DNA of 64,000 bases from an uncultured Collinsella sp. (GTDB lineage Bacteria > Actinomycetota > Coriobacteriia > Coriobacteriales > Coriobacteriaceae): NCBI GenBank assembly GCA_900542825.1, contig UQOY01000005.1:97954-161953 (forward strand). Direction: 5' to 3'. Position numbers and translations under genes: made by a program. Below are positions 56,311 through 64,000 of the stretch, in pieces. Every line of letters begins with the position of its first letter. The stretch's first letter is position 1. The notes under the pieces were generated by a model. That model did not search any database. It was not told the origin of the DNA and worked only from the letters and a program-made list of their open reading frames with translations.

Positions 56311-56841
56311 CTAGTTCACCGTTACCAGGCTAAAGAGCTCGACGTCCTCGTTGGAAGGCGTGAGCTTCTTGCGCGGGTTGAGAAACGCAAGCTCGAGGAT
56401 ACAACCGTAACCCACAAGCTTTGCGCCCATATCTCGCACCAGTTTACCTGTTGCCTCGACGGTTCCGCCCGTCGCGACCAAGTCGTCCAGAATCAACACG
56501 GTATCTTTAGAGGTAATGGCATCGGCGTGGATCTCGATGGAGTCGGTGCCATATTCGAGCTCGTAGCTCTCGCTTACCGTCTTGCGCGGCAGCTTGCCCG
56601 GCTTGCGTGCGGGCACAAAGCCAGCGCCCAGAGCGACGGCCACGGGCACGCCGACCATAAAGCCGCGGGCCTCGGGACCCACGACCTTGGTGATGCCCAT
56701 ACCGGCAAAATGCTCGGCCAGGGCATCTACCATGGCCTTTAGCGCCTCGGGATTACCAAAGAGAGGTGTGATGTCCTTAAAGACGACTCCGGGCTCGGGA
56801 TAGTCGGGGATGTCGACGATGTGAGATTCGAAGTCGTACAT
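56311..56841 (-). CDS. apt: Adenine phosphoribosyltransferase
   Basis: Salvages adenine to AMP with PRPP. It has 176 residues. DYPEPGVVFKDITPLF near the start, GPEARGFMVGVPVA and the PRPP motif VLILDDLVATGGT. ATG 56841 is chosen over the in-frame ATG 56856 because GAAAGG sits 8 bases before the former while only CCTCCC precedes the latter. In actinobacteria apt often lies near relA, which is not seen here. Confidence 0.94.
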   Translation of the reverse strand: MYDFESHIVDIPDYPEPGVVFKDITPLFGNPEALKAMVDALAEHFAGMGITKVVGPEARGFMVGVPVAVALGAGFVPARKPGKLPRKTVSESYELEYGTDSIEIHADAITSKDTVLILDDLVATGGTVEATGKLVRDMGAKLVGYGCILELAFLNPRKKLTPSNEDVELFSLVTVN

Positions 56842-56879
56842 GGCATGACCTTTCATGGGAGGCTGGTTTGTAGCAGCGT

Positions 56880-57764
56880 TTATTTGTCCGCGCTGGCGTT
56901 GCGGTCGTGCGAGGGGGCGACAACCTTGAGAGGCTGCACGATAGATTCCTCGCGCACGGGAGCAGCTGGGGCGGATGCCTCTTCGCTTTTGGCCTTGGTG
57001 GATTCGGAGCGAGCGATCTCCTCGTCGAGGGCATCGATATCGGCGTCCTCGACCACGGCGTTGAGTGACTCGAATACGCGGTTCTTGAGCAGTGCGGTAT
57101 GCACGCCCTCGGTGAGGTCATGCAGCTTCTTGAACGCACGCTCGAGCTTGGCATCGCGCTCGTCGTCGGAAGTATCCATACCGAGCATGCTCACGAGCAC
57201 CTGCTCAAACATCGAGGACTCGCGGTTTGCCGACGATACGTACTGGCGCAGGTTGCGCGGCTCGATGTGGAAGCGCGAAAGCTCGGAGCAGTAACGGATG
57301 ATCGGGAAATCGCGGCCATCGACAAGCTCGCGGTTCTGCGGGCTCTTGATGATGCGAATGAGGTCGTTTTCGGCCAGGGAGCGGATAAACGAGATCTCGA
57401 CGCCGAGCATATCGGGGATGGTCTCGATGGGATGCAGCTTTTGCTTGGTCTCCTTGGGCTCCGTCTTGAGCGGAACATCGGACAGCAGGCCCACCTCGTA
57501 GGCGAGCGTAGACAGGTCTGTGGCGTTTTCCAGGCGCTGCTTGATCACGTTGAGCGGCATATAGCGAGTCTTCTGCAGATGCAGAATGACCTCCAGGCGG
57601 TCAACATCCTCCTTGGAGTACTGGCGATACCCCTTAGGTGTACGATGAGGGGTAATGAGCCCCTCATCTTCGAGAAATCTAATTTTTGAGTTCGAAAGAT
57701 CGGGGTATGCGCCTCGAAGTAGATTGACGACCTGGCCGATACTCAGATAGTTGCGTTCGGCCAT
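56880..57764 (-). CDS. MerR-family regulator, FtsR-like
   Basis: DNA-binding regulator of 294 residues. MerR winged helix at the N-terminus (YLSIGQVVNLLRGAYPDLSN, RFLEDEGLITPHRTPKGYRQ), a second helical region (about 110-200) and a charged, probably disordered tail. Actinobacterial FtsR (mycobacterial Rv1828 group) lies next to the FHA protein GarA and activates ftsZ in Corynebacterium; the same pairing here, 3 bp apart, supports the call. Its ligand is unknown. Confidence 0.82.
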   Translation of the reverse strand: MAERNYLSIGQVVNLLRGAYPDLSNSKIRFLEDEGLITPHRTPKGYRQYSKEDVDRLEVILHLQKTRYMPLNVIKQRLENATDLSTLAYEVGLLSDVPLKTEPKETKQKLHPIETIPDMLGVEISFIRSLAENDLIRIIKSPQNRELVDGRDFPIIRYCSELSRFHIEPRNLRQYVSSANRESSMFEQVLVSMLGMDTSDDERDAKLERAFKKLHDLTEGVHTALLKNRVFESLNAVVEDADIDALDEEIARSESTKAKSEEASAPAAPVREESIVQPLKVVAPSHDRNASADK

Positions 57765-57767
57765 GCC

Positions 57768-58202
57768 CTACTCACCGGTTTCGATGCGCTCCGGCGTGCT
57801 CTCGTGATAGATGAGCGTAAACGTACCGATCTGGACGGAGGAGCCGTCGTGCAGCGGTGCGCCGTTGACGATAGCGCCGTCAACCCACGTACCGTTGAGC
57901 GAGCCCAGGTCCTCGATGCGGGCACCCAGACCCTCGCGAATAATGCGCGCGTGGCTACGTGACACGGTCATGTCGTTGAGGAAGATGCCGTTAGCGGGAT
58001 CGCGGCCGATGGTGGTCACATTATCCTCGAGCTCAAAGGCTGCACCGGTTTGAGGGCCTTTGACGATAGATAAGACGGGCGCGGTGATGTGCACGTTGGC
58101 CATGAGGTCGGGAACGGTGACATCGCTCGAAGGAACGCGGAAAACGCAGGTGGCGTCTGAGGCCTTATCGTTCTGAGGCATATTGTTAACCATGTTGTCC
58201 AT
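57768..58202 (-). CDS. FHA-domain protein, GarA/OdhI-like
   Basis: Phosphothreonine-binding regulator of 144 residues. The FHA domain (about 43-130) has GRD (66-68), SRSH (81-84) and LNGT (102-105). The N-terminal tail carries DATCVFR (16-22), which aligns with the phosphorylated ETTSVFR motif of GarA/OdhI; there the phosphorylated tail folds onto the FHA domain and switches off inhibition of 2-oxoglutarate dehydrogenase. Here the first threonine of the pair is alanine. ATG 58202 follows AGGGG. Target enzymes are not in the window. Confidence 0.85.
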   Translation of the reverse strand: MDNMVNNMPQNDKASDATCVFRVPSSDVTVPDLMANVHITAPVLSIVKGPQTGAAFELEDNVTTIGRDPANGIFLNDMTVSRSHARIIREGLGARIEDLGSLNGTWVDGAIVNGAPLHDGSSVQIGTFTLIYHESTPERIETGE

Positions 58203-58268
58203 GACAACCCCTAACTTAACGCGGACATGCCGCATAGAATGAACTGTACGTAATCATACCCCAATGGC

Positions 58269-58973
58269 TTAGTCTTCGATTTCGGGGTTAAGAAAGTCGA
58301 TGTCCTCGTCCTCTGGATGCGCGACGGCCTGTTTAATGGCTGCTCCACCCTTAATGGAATAGATAACGGCGGTGAGCATGGAGAAGATGACGCCGCCGTA
58401 CACAAAGAAGATGCCAAGCGGTACCGGGCTGCCGTTGAGGCCCGGGAAGGCCGTGAACGTGGTGGGCAGCAGATGCCAGCCATCCACAGTGGGAAAGCCC
58501 AACAGCATGAGCGAGAAGCCGGTCATGAGCAGCGCCGTCGCAATCTTGCCGGGAAACACCACGTCGATGGGGCGGCGGTGATAGTGGCGAACGATGAGCG
58601 TGCCGATACCAAGGTAGATATCGCGACCAATGATGAGCACGCAGACCCAGATGGGAAGCTCGCCGCGGACCACGAGACCTAAAACGCCTGTAAATAGCAG
58701 CGCGCGGTCGCAGATGGGATCCATAACCTTGCCGAGCCACGAGACCGTTTTGGTCATACGGGCGATTTGGCCGTCCATCCAGTCGGTAGAGGCGGCGATG
58801 GCATAGATGACGATGGCGACGACACGGTTGTTGTCCGTCACAAACAGGTACAGGAAGACCAGCGTGAGGATCAGGCGCGTGAAGGTAATGAAATTGGAGA
58901 TCGTAAAGATCTTATTCGACGGGTAATCGGAGGTGCCGATAAGCTCCTTTTTGATCTTCTTTTTGATGCCCAC
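58269..58973 (-). CDS. CDP-alcohol phosphatidyltransferase (second PgsA-like)
   Basis: Integral membrane enzyme of 234 residues with several hydrophobic helices. Complete catalytic signature DWMDGQIARMTKTVSWLGK followed by VMDPICDR near residues 64-90. The substrate alcohol is unknown: phosphatidylglycerol phosphate or cardiolipin synthesis are both possible, the latter being known for actinobacterial CDP-alcohol enzymes. GTG 58973 follows GGGGGAG. Its neighbours garA and ftsR are also near a pgsA homologue in mycobacteria. Confidence 0.82.
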   Translation of the reverse strand: MGIKKKIKKELIGTSDYPSNKIFTISNFITFTRLILTLVFLYLFVTDNNRVVAIVIYAIAASTDWMDGQIARMTKTVSWLGKVMDPICDRALLFTGVLGLVVRGELPIWVCVLIIGRDIYLGIGTLIVRHYHRRPIDVVFPGKIATALLMTGFSLMLLGFPTVDGWHLLPTTFTAFPGLNGSPVPLGIFFVYGGVIFSMLTAVIYSIKGGAAIKQAVAHPEDEDIDFLNPEIED

Positions 58974-59369
58974 AGGACTCCCCCGCTGGTAAACGACAAA
59001 ACTTTCGATACTATACCCGTTCTGGCGATGTCTATCCAGCGCGAGCATAGAGAGTCCAGACATGTGGAGTGTGCTTCTGGGCTGCGCAGGATTCTGCATT
59101 TGTGTACATCAGCCACCAAAAACGACATTTTTTGGCATCTTTGATGGCCGATGCACACGTTTTGATTCGGTGGTTACATCGTTCGGGAAAGTTGTTGCCT
59201 TAAGCAAATTAATCATGATGTGCGGGTCGAGAAGGGTTGGCGCCAAAAGAGCCCAACGGCCGTTACGGCTTCGTTAGAAACGCGCCCCACCATGGATGGT
59301 GAACCCGAAAGGTAAGGCGCGCGGTCACGGTGACTCGGCCCGCGCCCCCGAAAGAGAAAGGATAAACCC
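58974..59369. other. Intergenic region at the change in base composition
   Basis: No gene is seen. It holds a CCAAAAA/TTTTTTGG hairpin near 59116-59135. From about 59250 it becomes GC-rich and leads into the ABC transporter operon. No tRNA, integrase or clear attachment repeat marks the junction. Confidence 0.5.
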
Positions 59370-60098
59370 ATGGGTTACATGCTCGAGACGCGCGGGCTCA
59401 CCAAGCGCTTCGGCCGCGGCGACCAGGCGCAGGACGCCGTGGCCGACGTGAGCCTTCATATCCGCGAGGGCGAGGTGTACGGGCTGCTCGGTCCCAACGG
59501 CGCCGGCAAGTCGACAACGCTCAAGATGATCTGCGGGATGCTGCGGCCGACGGCCGGGGAGATTCTCTTTGCCGGGCACGCCTGGCGCCGCGAGGACCTC
59601 TACGCAATCGGCAGCCTCATCGAGGAGGCGCCGCTCTACCCCAACCTCACCGCGCGCGAGAACCTGCGCGTGCGCACCACGCTGCTGGGCCTTCCCGAGA
59701 GCCGCATAGATGAGGTGCTCGCCGCCGTGGACCTCGCGGACACCGGGAAGAAGCGCGCCGGGCGCTTCTCGATGGGCATGCGGCAGCGCCTGGGGCTCGC
59801 GCTGGCGCTGATCGCCCGGCCACGCCTGCTCGTGCTCGACGAGCCCACCAACGGCCTCGACCCCATCGGCATCGAGGAACTGCGCGACCAGATCCGCGGC
59901 TTCGCGGCGGCGGGTACGACGGTGATCGTCTCGAGCCACATCCTCTCCGAGGTGCAGCAGATGGCGGACACCATCGGCATCATCTGCGGGGGGCGCCTCG
60001 CCTACGAGGATGCGCTTCGTCCCGGGCAGGACCTCGAGGAACTCTTTATGAGCTTCTGCCGGGAAGGGCGACGAGCGCGCGGGGAGGTGGCGGCATGA
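59370..60098 (+). CDS. Lantibiotic-immunity-type ABC transporter ATPase (LanF-like)
   Basis: ATPase of 242 residues energising the two permeases that follow. Walker A GPNGAGKSTT (41-50), an E-loop in place of the usual Q-loop (SLIEEAPLYPNL, about 82-93), signature FSMGMRQRLGLAL and Walker B LLVLDEPTNGLDP. The E-loop is typical of LanF/BcrA-type proteins that protect against lantibiotics or bacitracin-like agents. GAAAGGA precedes the ATG. Overlaps the next gene by 4 bp. Confidence 0.85.
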   Translation: MGYMLETRGLTKRFGRGDQAQDAVADVSLHIREGEVYGLLGPNGAGKSTTLKMICGMLRPTAGEILFAGHAWRREDLYAIGSLIEEAPLYPNLTARENLRVRTTLLGLPESRIDEVLAAVDLADTGKKRAGRFSMGMRQRLGLALALIARPRLLVLDEPTNGLDPIGIEELRDQIRGFAAAGTTVIVSSHILSEVQQMADTIGIICGGRLAYEDALRPGQDLEELFMSFCREGRRARGEVAA

Positions 60099-60865
60099 CG
60101 GGCGAGAAAGGCGGCCTGCTCGCGGCCCTGCGCGCCGAGGCCCTGAAGTCGCGCCACGCGGCGCCGGTTCGCCTGGCCGTGCTCATGGCGCTGCCGATGC
60201 CGCTGCTCGGCGCGATGCCCTACCGGGGCGTGCAGATCTTCAGCGCGTGGAACTACTGGTACGCGCTCTTCCTGCCCGTGTGTCTCTCGCTCGTGGTGGC
60301 GTGCGTCGCGCGGGCGGACGCTCGCACGCGGATGCGGGGGCTTCTGGGCCTGGGCTTCCCGCTCGGGCGCGCCTGGTGGGCCAAGGCGCTCTGGTGCCTC
60401 GCGCTCTGCACGCTCTCGAACCTCGTAGTCTTCGGCATCTACCTCGCGGGATCGGCGTTCTCCTCGCAGGGCCTCACGGCCGCGGGCACGCTCACGATGC
60501 TCCTCTGCGCGCTCGTCAACACGGTGACCGCGGCGTGGATGATCCCCGCAGGGCTCTTCCTCACGGCGCGGCTCGGCATGCTCGCGGGCATCTTCTGCCC
60601 GCTCGCCGCGCAGCTCGTGGGTGGGTTCGCCTGGTCGTTGGTGCCGCTACCGCAGCTCTTTCCGCCGTCGGCGAGCATGGTCATCCCCACGAGCTTCATC
60701 CCCGTGCTGCCGAGCGGCGAGCCACTCGCGGCGGACATGGCGCTCGGCGGGGCGCTCGCGGCAGACGGCATGCTCACGCTGGCGGGCCTTGCGGTCAGCG
60801 CGCTCGCGTTCGCCGCGCTCACGGCGGCGGGCGCGGCCTGGTTCGCGCGCTCCGAGGAGAGGTGA
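60095..60865 (+). CDS. ABC transporter permease, LanE-like
   Basis: Membrane protein of 256 residues with about six hydrophobic segments. The start LLAALRAEALKSRHAAPVRL and the AWNYWYALFLP segment fit the MutE/EpiE-type immunity permease family. Its codons are strongly G/C-ending. Coupled to the ATPase and, by ATGA, to the second permease. Confidence 0.8.
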   Translation: MTGEKGGLLAALRAEALKSRHAAPVRLAVLMALPMPLLGAMPYRGVQIFSAWNYWYALFLPVCLSLVVACVARADARTRMRGLLGLGFPLGRAWWAKALWCLALCTLSNLVVFGIYLAGSAFSSQGLTAAGTLTMLLCALVNTVTAAWMIPAGLFLTARLGMLAGIFCPLAAQLVGGFAWSLVPLPQLFPPSASMVIPTSFIPVLPSGEPLAADMALGGALAADGMLTLAGLAVSALAFAALTAAGAAWFARSEER

Positions 60866-61680
60866 TGGCCATGACACGACTCTCCGACCCGTCGCCGCGC
60901 ATGACTCTCTCGCGGGCCCTGCTCTCCGAGGCCCTGCGCCTGGCGCGCTCCCCGCTCACGGTGGTGCACCTCGTCTGCGGCCTGGCAGCCGGTCTTGTCT
61001 GCGGCGAGTACTTCTCCGTAGCCCGATGGGACCCGGCGCTGGGCGCGGACGCCTACGTCCAGTTCCTCGGCGCCCTCATGCCGCTCATGTCCTCTATAGT
61101 CTGCGGGCTCGCCGTGGACGAGGAGCGCGCTGCCGGGCGCCTCGCCAACCTCACGGCGGTCCCCTCGCGCGGGCGCGCCGTCGCGGCGAAGCTGCTCGCC
61201 CTTGCGGCGCTCGGCGCCGCCGCGCTGGCCGTGGCGCTCGGCGTGTTCGGGGCCGTGCTCGCCGTCGCCGGGCGCCTGCCGCTCGGGCCCGCTCCGCTTG
61301 CGGCGGCCTGGGCGGGCATCGTGCTGGGCAGCCTGTCCCTCTACGCGCTGTGGCTCGGCGTGGCCCTGCGCCTCGGCCGCAACGCCGCCATCGGCGCCGG
61401 CGCGGCGGGGGTGCTCCTCGCGTTCTTCTCAGTGGGCGGACTTGCGCACGGCCTCATGACCGGCGAGCTCACCGGTGCCCTGGCGACGCCCCTGAGCTGG
61501 GTGCCGCTCGCCTGGCCCGCGTGCCTGGGGTCGCTCGGGGTGGAGGCCTTCATCGACGCCGCACGCGCGGTGGGCCCTCTCCTCACGACTGCGCTCGCTA
61601 GCCTCGTGCTCACCCTGGCAGCCGACGCCGTCCTTCTCGCCTGGTTTTGCCGCTTCGAGGACGGGAGGGTAGATGCGTAG
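60865..61680 (+). CDS. ABC transporter permease, LanG-like
   Basis: Membrane protein of 271 residues with about six hydrophobic segments; starts TLSRALLSEALRLARSPLTV and contains VDEERAAGRLANLTAVPSRG, a pattern of MutG/EpiG-type permeases. ATG 60865 overlaps the previous stop; ATG 60871 is an alternative. It completes a LanFEG-type transporter. Confidence 0.8.
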   Translation: MAMTRLSDPSPRMTLSRALLSEALRLARSPLTVVHLVCGLAAGLVCGEYFSVARWDPALGADAYVQFLGALMPLMSSIVCGLAVDEERAAGRLANLTAVPSRGRAVAAKLLALAALGAAALAVALGVFGAVLAVAGRLPLGPAPLAAAWAGIVLGSLSLYALWLGVALRLGRNAAIGAGAAGVLLAFFSVGGLAHGLMTGELTGALATPLSWVPLAWPACLGSLGVEAFIDAARAVGPLLTTALASLVLTLAADAVLLAWFCRFEDGRVDA

Positions 61681-61921
61681 GAGGCCGCTCGCCGCCATGC
61701 TCGTCCTCCTCTCCGCAGCGCTCGTCCTGGGCGGGAATGCCCTGCTCGACGCTGCGGACGACAGAGGCAATGTCCAAGAGCTCCAGCTCATCTTCTTCGG
61801 GCGGGAGTCGGACGGCGAGGGCTGGCTCGAGATCGAGGCGCGCGGCGGCTCGGGCGTGCGCTACCGCGCGTGCGACGCGGCCGAGCCGCCCGCGGCTGCG
61901 CGCAGGGCTCTGGACCGCTGA
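61673..61921 (+). CDS. Small exported protein of unknown function
   Basis: Protein of 82 residues overlapping the permease gene by 8 bp. A signal-like N-terminus (MRRRPLAAMLVLLSAALVLG) is followed by a short soluble part rich in Glu, Asp and Arg. There is no lipobox cysteine. I do not recognise a family. One cysteine only, so it is not a plausible lantibiotic precursor. It could be an accessory immunity or sensing protein; that is a guess from position. Confidence 0.6.
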   Translation: MRRRPLAAMLVLLSAALVLGGNALLDAADDRGNVQELQLIFFGRESDGEGWLEIEARGGSGVRYRACDAAEPPAAARRALDR

Positions 61922-61965
61922 TTCCGGCGCTAGTACAATTCCGACGAGAGTTTCAGGAGGTCAAC

Positions 61966-62628
61966 ATGGCGAGGATACTGGCAGTGGATGATGAACGGGC
62001 GATCCTCGACGCGCTCGCGCGCGTCCTTGGCCGCGACGGCCATGAGGTTGTCAGGGCGGCGGACCCGACGGCGGTCCCGGGGATGGACCTCTCGCGCTTC
62101 GACCTTGTGCTCTGCGACGTCATGATGCCGGGGCTCGACGGCTTCGAGCTCGTGCGGCAGATCCGCCCGGACTTCGACGGTCCCATCGTCTTCCTGACCG
62201 CTCGCGTGGCCGAGGAGGATGCCGTGGCCGGCTACGGCCTGGGCGCCGACGACTACGTCCGCAAGCCCTTCGGGGCCGCGGAACTGCGCGCCAAGGTCGC
62301 GGCCCATCTACGCCGTGAGCGCCGGCCGCGCTCGCACGCCCTCTCCTTCGGGGAGGTGCGGATCGACCTCGGGGCGCGCGACCTCGCCGTGGGCGGCGAG
62401 ACCGTGCCGCTCACGCCCACCGAGTACGCCATCTGCGAGTACCTCGCCCGCCATCCCGGGCAGGTCATGAGCCGCGCGCAGATCCGCGAGGCGGTGCTCG
62501 GCTGGGAGAGCGACGCCGACGACGCGGCCATATCCATGCAGGTCAGCCGCGCCCGGAGGAAACTCTCCGAGGCCGGCGCCGATCCGATCGCGACCGTCTG
62601 GGGGATGGGGTACAAGTGGCAACTCTGA
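61966..62628 (+). CDS. OmpR/PhoB-family response regulator
   Basis: Two-component regulator of 220 residues. Receiver domain: acidic pocket Asp8/Asp9, phospho-acceptor Asp51 (LCDVMMPG), Lys100 (YVRKPFG). C-terminal winged helix with LTPTEYAICEYLARHPGQVM and ISMQVSRARRKL, ending WGMGYKW. ATG 61966 follows CAGGAGG, with a possible -10 TACAAT at 61934. Probably controls the adjacent transporter, with the kinase that overlaps its end. Confidence 0.92.
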   Translation: MARILAVDDERAILDALARVLGRDGHEVVRAADPTAVPGMDLSRFDLVLCDVMMPGLDGFELVRQIRPDFDGPIVFLTARVAEEDAVAGYGLGADDYVRKPFGAAELRAKVAAHLRRERRPRSHALSFGEVRIDLGARDLAVGGETVPLTPTEYAICEYLARHPGQVMSRAQIREAVLGWESDADDAAISMQVSRARRKLSEAGADPIATVWGMGYKWQL

Positions 62629-64000
62629 AGATCGGTGCGCGAGGTCGCGGGGGCATGCCGCTCTCCTTCGTCATCGCGCGCTACTTCGTCTACGCGTTTG
62701 CGGCGGTCGCCATGGCGTGGCTCGCCTCGTTCATGGTGCTCTCCGTGGCGATCAACGCGGGCTTCGTCTACGAGGCAAGCTGGGGGCCGGCCAATGCGCG
62801 CGAGGTCGCGGAGGGCCTGGCACGCGACGGCGTCTGCGGGCAGCAGGACGTGCCGACGGCGTACCGCTATCTCATCCTGAACAAGGACGGAAACGTGCTG
62901 ATGACAGACCTCGAGAGCACGCGGCTCGAGGACGCGACGGAAATGGCCCGTACGACACTCGCCGCGGATCCGGGCACAGTGGAGATCGAGGGCGGGGGTT
63001 CGGGCCTCACCTACGCCGCGTTCCCGCTCAAAGGCGGCGGGGCCTGCGCACTCGTCAGCGAGTACCTGCCGCAGTGGGTCTCGCGCGACCTCGCCGGCCT
63101 GCTTCCCAACCCGCAGAGCCTCATGCTCGTCGGCGCCACGGCGGGAAGCGCGCTCGCGCTCGCGCTCGTGGCGCGCCGCGCGAGCCGCGTGATCTCGCGC
63201 AAGATGGCGCCGCTCGCGGAGGCGGCGGGGCGCGTCGGCGCGGGGGAGCTCGACTTCGCGGTCGGCAGCACCAACGTGCGCGAGGTGAACGACGTCCTCG
63301 CCGCGATGGACGCCATGCGGGCCTCCCTCGCCGAGTCGCTCGAGGCCCGCTGGGCCGCGGAGCGGGGGCAGCGCGAGCAGATGGCGTCGCTCGCCCACGA
63401 CCTCAAGACGCCGCTCACCGTGCTGCGCGCCAACGCCGACTTCGTGGCGGAGGAGTTGGAAGACGAGAATGACAGCGACCTCGCGGCCGCCGCGCGCGAC
63501 ATAGCCGGCAGTGTCGAAAGGCTCGACGGCTACGTGCGCCTGCTCATCGAGGCCTCGCGCGGGTCCGGCGGGGCGGAGAAGGCCCCCATGCGGCCGGCCG
63601 AGCTCTGCGAACAGGTCCTTGCCGAGGCCGCCCAGATTGCCCGGGCGCGAGGCGTGACGCTCGACGCGGCCACGGGCCCCGCTGTCGCGGGAGCACCCGA
63701 GGCCCCGCTCGACCGAACCGCCCTGGCGCGAGCCGCCGCGAACCTCGTGGTCAACGCCGCCGAGCACGCGCGCTCGCGCGTGGCTGTCTCCTGCGACGTC
63801 GCGGGCGGGCGCCTCGTCATCGAGGTGGCCGACGACGGACCGGGCTTCTCTCCCGCTGCCCTCGAACGCGGCTGTGAGCGCCTCTTCACAGACGACTCCT
63901 CCCGCTCCTCGCGCGACGGAGGCCGCCACTACGGGCTCGGCCTCCACGCCGCCTCCGAGGCCGCGAGCGCCCACGGGGGCTCCGTCTCGCTCGCCAACAG
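62616..64000 (+). CDS. Sensor histidine kinase (runs off the right edge)
   Basis: Membrane sensor kinase; 461 codons are visible and the stop is outside. Two membrane segments (about 20-45 and 172-190) flank an extracellular domain of about 125 residues; a HAMP-like region follows, then the H box SLAHDLKTPLTV (His261), N box NLVVNAAEHA, G1 DDGPGF and G2 YGLGLHAA. GTG 62616 overlaps the regulator gene by 13 bp; ATG 62655 is an alternative. The SLAHDLKTPL form is common in kinases linked to antimicrobial-peptide sensing. Confidence 0.88.
   Translation, partial: MATLKIGARGRGGMPLSFVIARYFVYAFAAVAMAWLASFMVLSVAINAGFVYEASWGPANAREVAEGLARDGVCGQQDVPTAYRYLILNKDGNVLMTDLESTRLEDATEMARTTLAADPGTVEIEGGGSGLTYAAFPLKGGGACALVSEYLPQWVSRDLAGLLPNPQSLMLVGATAGSALALALVARRASRVISRKMAPLAEAAGRVGAGELDFAVGSTNVREVNDVLAAMDAMRASLAESLEARWAAERGQREQMASLAHDLKTPLTVLRANADFVAEELEDENDSDLAAAARDIAGSVERLDGYVRLLIEASRGSGGAEKAPMRPAELCEQVLAEAAQIARARGVTLDAATGPAVAGAPEAPLDRTALARAAANLVVNAAEHARSRVAVSCDVAGGRLVIEVADDGPGFSPAALERGCERLFTDDSSRSSRDGGRHYGLGLHAASEAASAHGGSVSLAN

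Noticed and set aside
60247..60864. Upstream extension of the second permease frame
   Set aside because: Arg/Ala-rich nonsense overlapping the first permease; the family-like protein starts at 60865 with a ribosome site.
61673..61921. Lantibiotic precursor peptide
   Set aside because: It has a signal-like hydrophobic start, a single cysteine and no Ser/Thr/Cys-rich core.
62253..63974. 573-codon minus-strand open frame and the plus-strand frame at 62717-63472
   Set aside because: Both overlap the histidine kinase, whose H, N, G1 and G2 boxes are in another frame.

Overview
The window looks like chromosomal core sequence of a Coriobacteriia actinobacterium, most likely Collinsella or a close relative. 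This is inferred from gene order and protein character (mIHF-type integration host factor before gmk, GarA/FtsR/PgsA-like cluster, YneA-like gene divergent from lexA, SpoVS without other visible sporulation genes, two-CxxC bL28); no database search was possible. Coding density is high and starts are often coupled (ATGA, TAATG, GTGAGTAG overlaps). From about 59.3 kb to the end, third codon positions become almost uniformly G/C, which suggests a region of different origin.

Layout. 1-1.4 kb: 5' part of adhE and rpmB, both on the minus strand. 1.67-7.15 kb: pyrimidine operon pyrR-pyrB-pyrC-pyrK-pyrD-pyrF behind an attenuator-like leader; pyrE and carAB are not in the window. 7.2-9.8 kb: mihF-gmk-rpoZ-thiI. 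10-14.1 kb: comEA-comEC-holA. 14.1-26.1 kb: rpsT, then lepA-dusB-hemW-(membrane DnaJ)-dnaJ-mtaB-phoH-ybeY-dgkA-era-recO, a translation and proteostasis block. 26.2-28.9 kb: rpsO and pnp. 28.9-29.5 kb: a gene-free region of nested inverted repeats. 29.5-38.6 kb: rnj-ftsK-rodZ-like-yajQ-rimO-pgsA-cinA. 38.8-47.6 kb: recA-recX and rny-GHKL ATPase-spoVS-miaB-miaA-hflX. 47.6-50.5 kb: lexA plus an acyltransferase-like membrane gene, facing a LysM division-suppressor-like gene, nrdR and dut. 50.5-50.9 kb: a second inverted pair of structured repeats around a terminator. 50.9-59 kb: glycolipid glycosyltransferase, trxB, DUF1836, degV, a secreted NlpC/P60 protein, apt, ftsR-like, garA-like and a CDP-alcohol phosphatidyltransferase. 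59.4-64 kb: a LanFEG-type immunity ABC transporter with a two-component system; no lantibiotic precursor or synthetase is visible.

How the parts work together. The SOS circuit can be read directly: a GAAC-N4-GTTC box sits inside the promoter spacer of recA and of the LysM gene, with further boxes between the LysM gene and lexA. RNA metabolism is strongly represented (PNPase, RNase J, RNase Y, YbeY, Era, LepA, HflX, MiaA and three methylthiotransferases: MtaB, RimO, MiaB). The least expected items are two intergenic loci with inverted pairs of structured repeats whose copies differ by compensatory base pairs, a DnaJ paralogue whose C-terminal domain is replaced by membrane segments, and a GHKL ATPase beside spoVS and rny.
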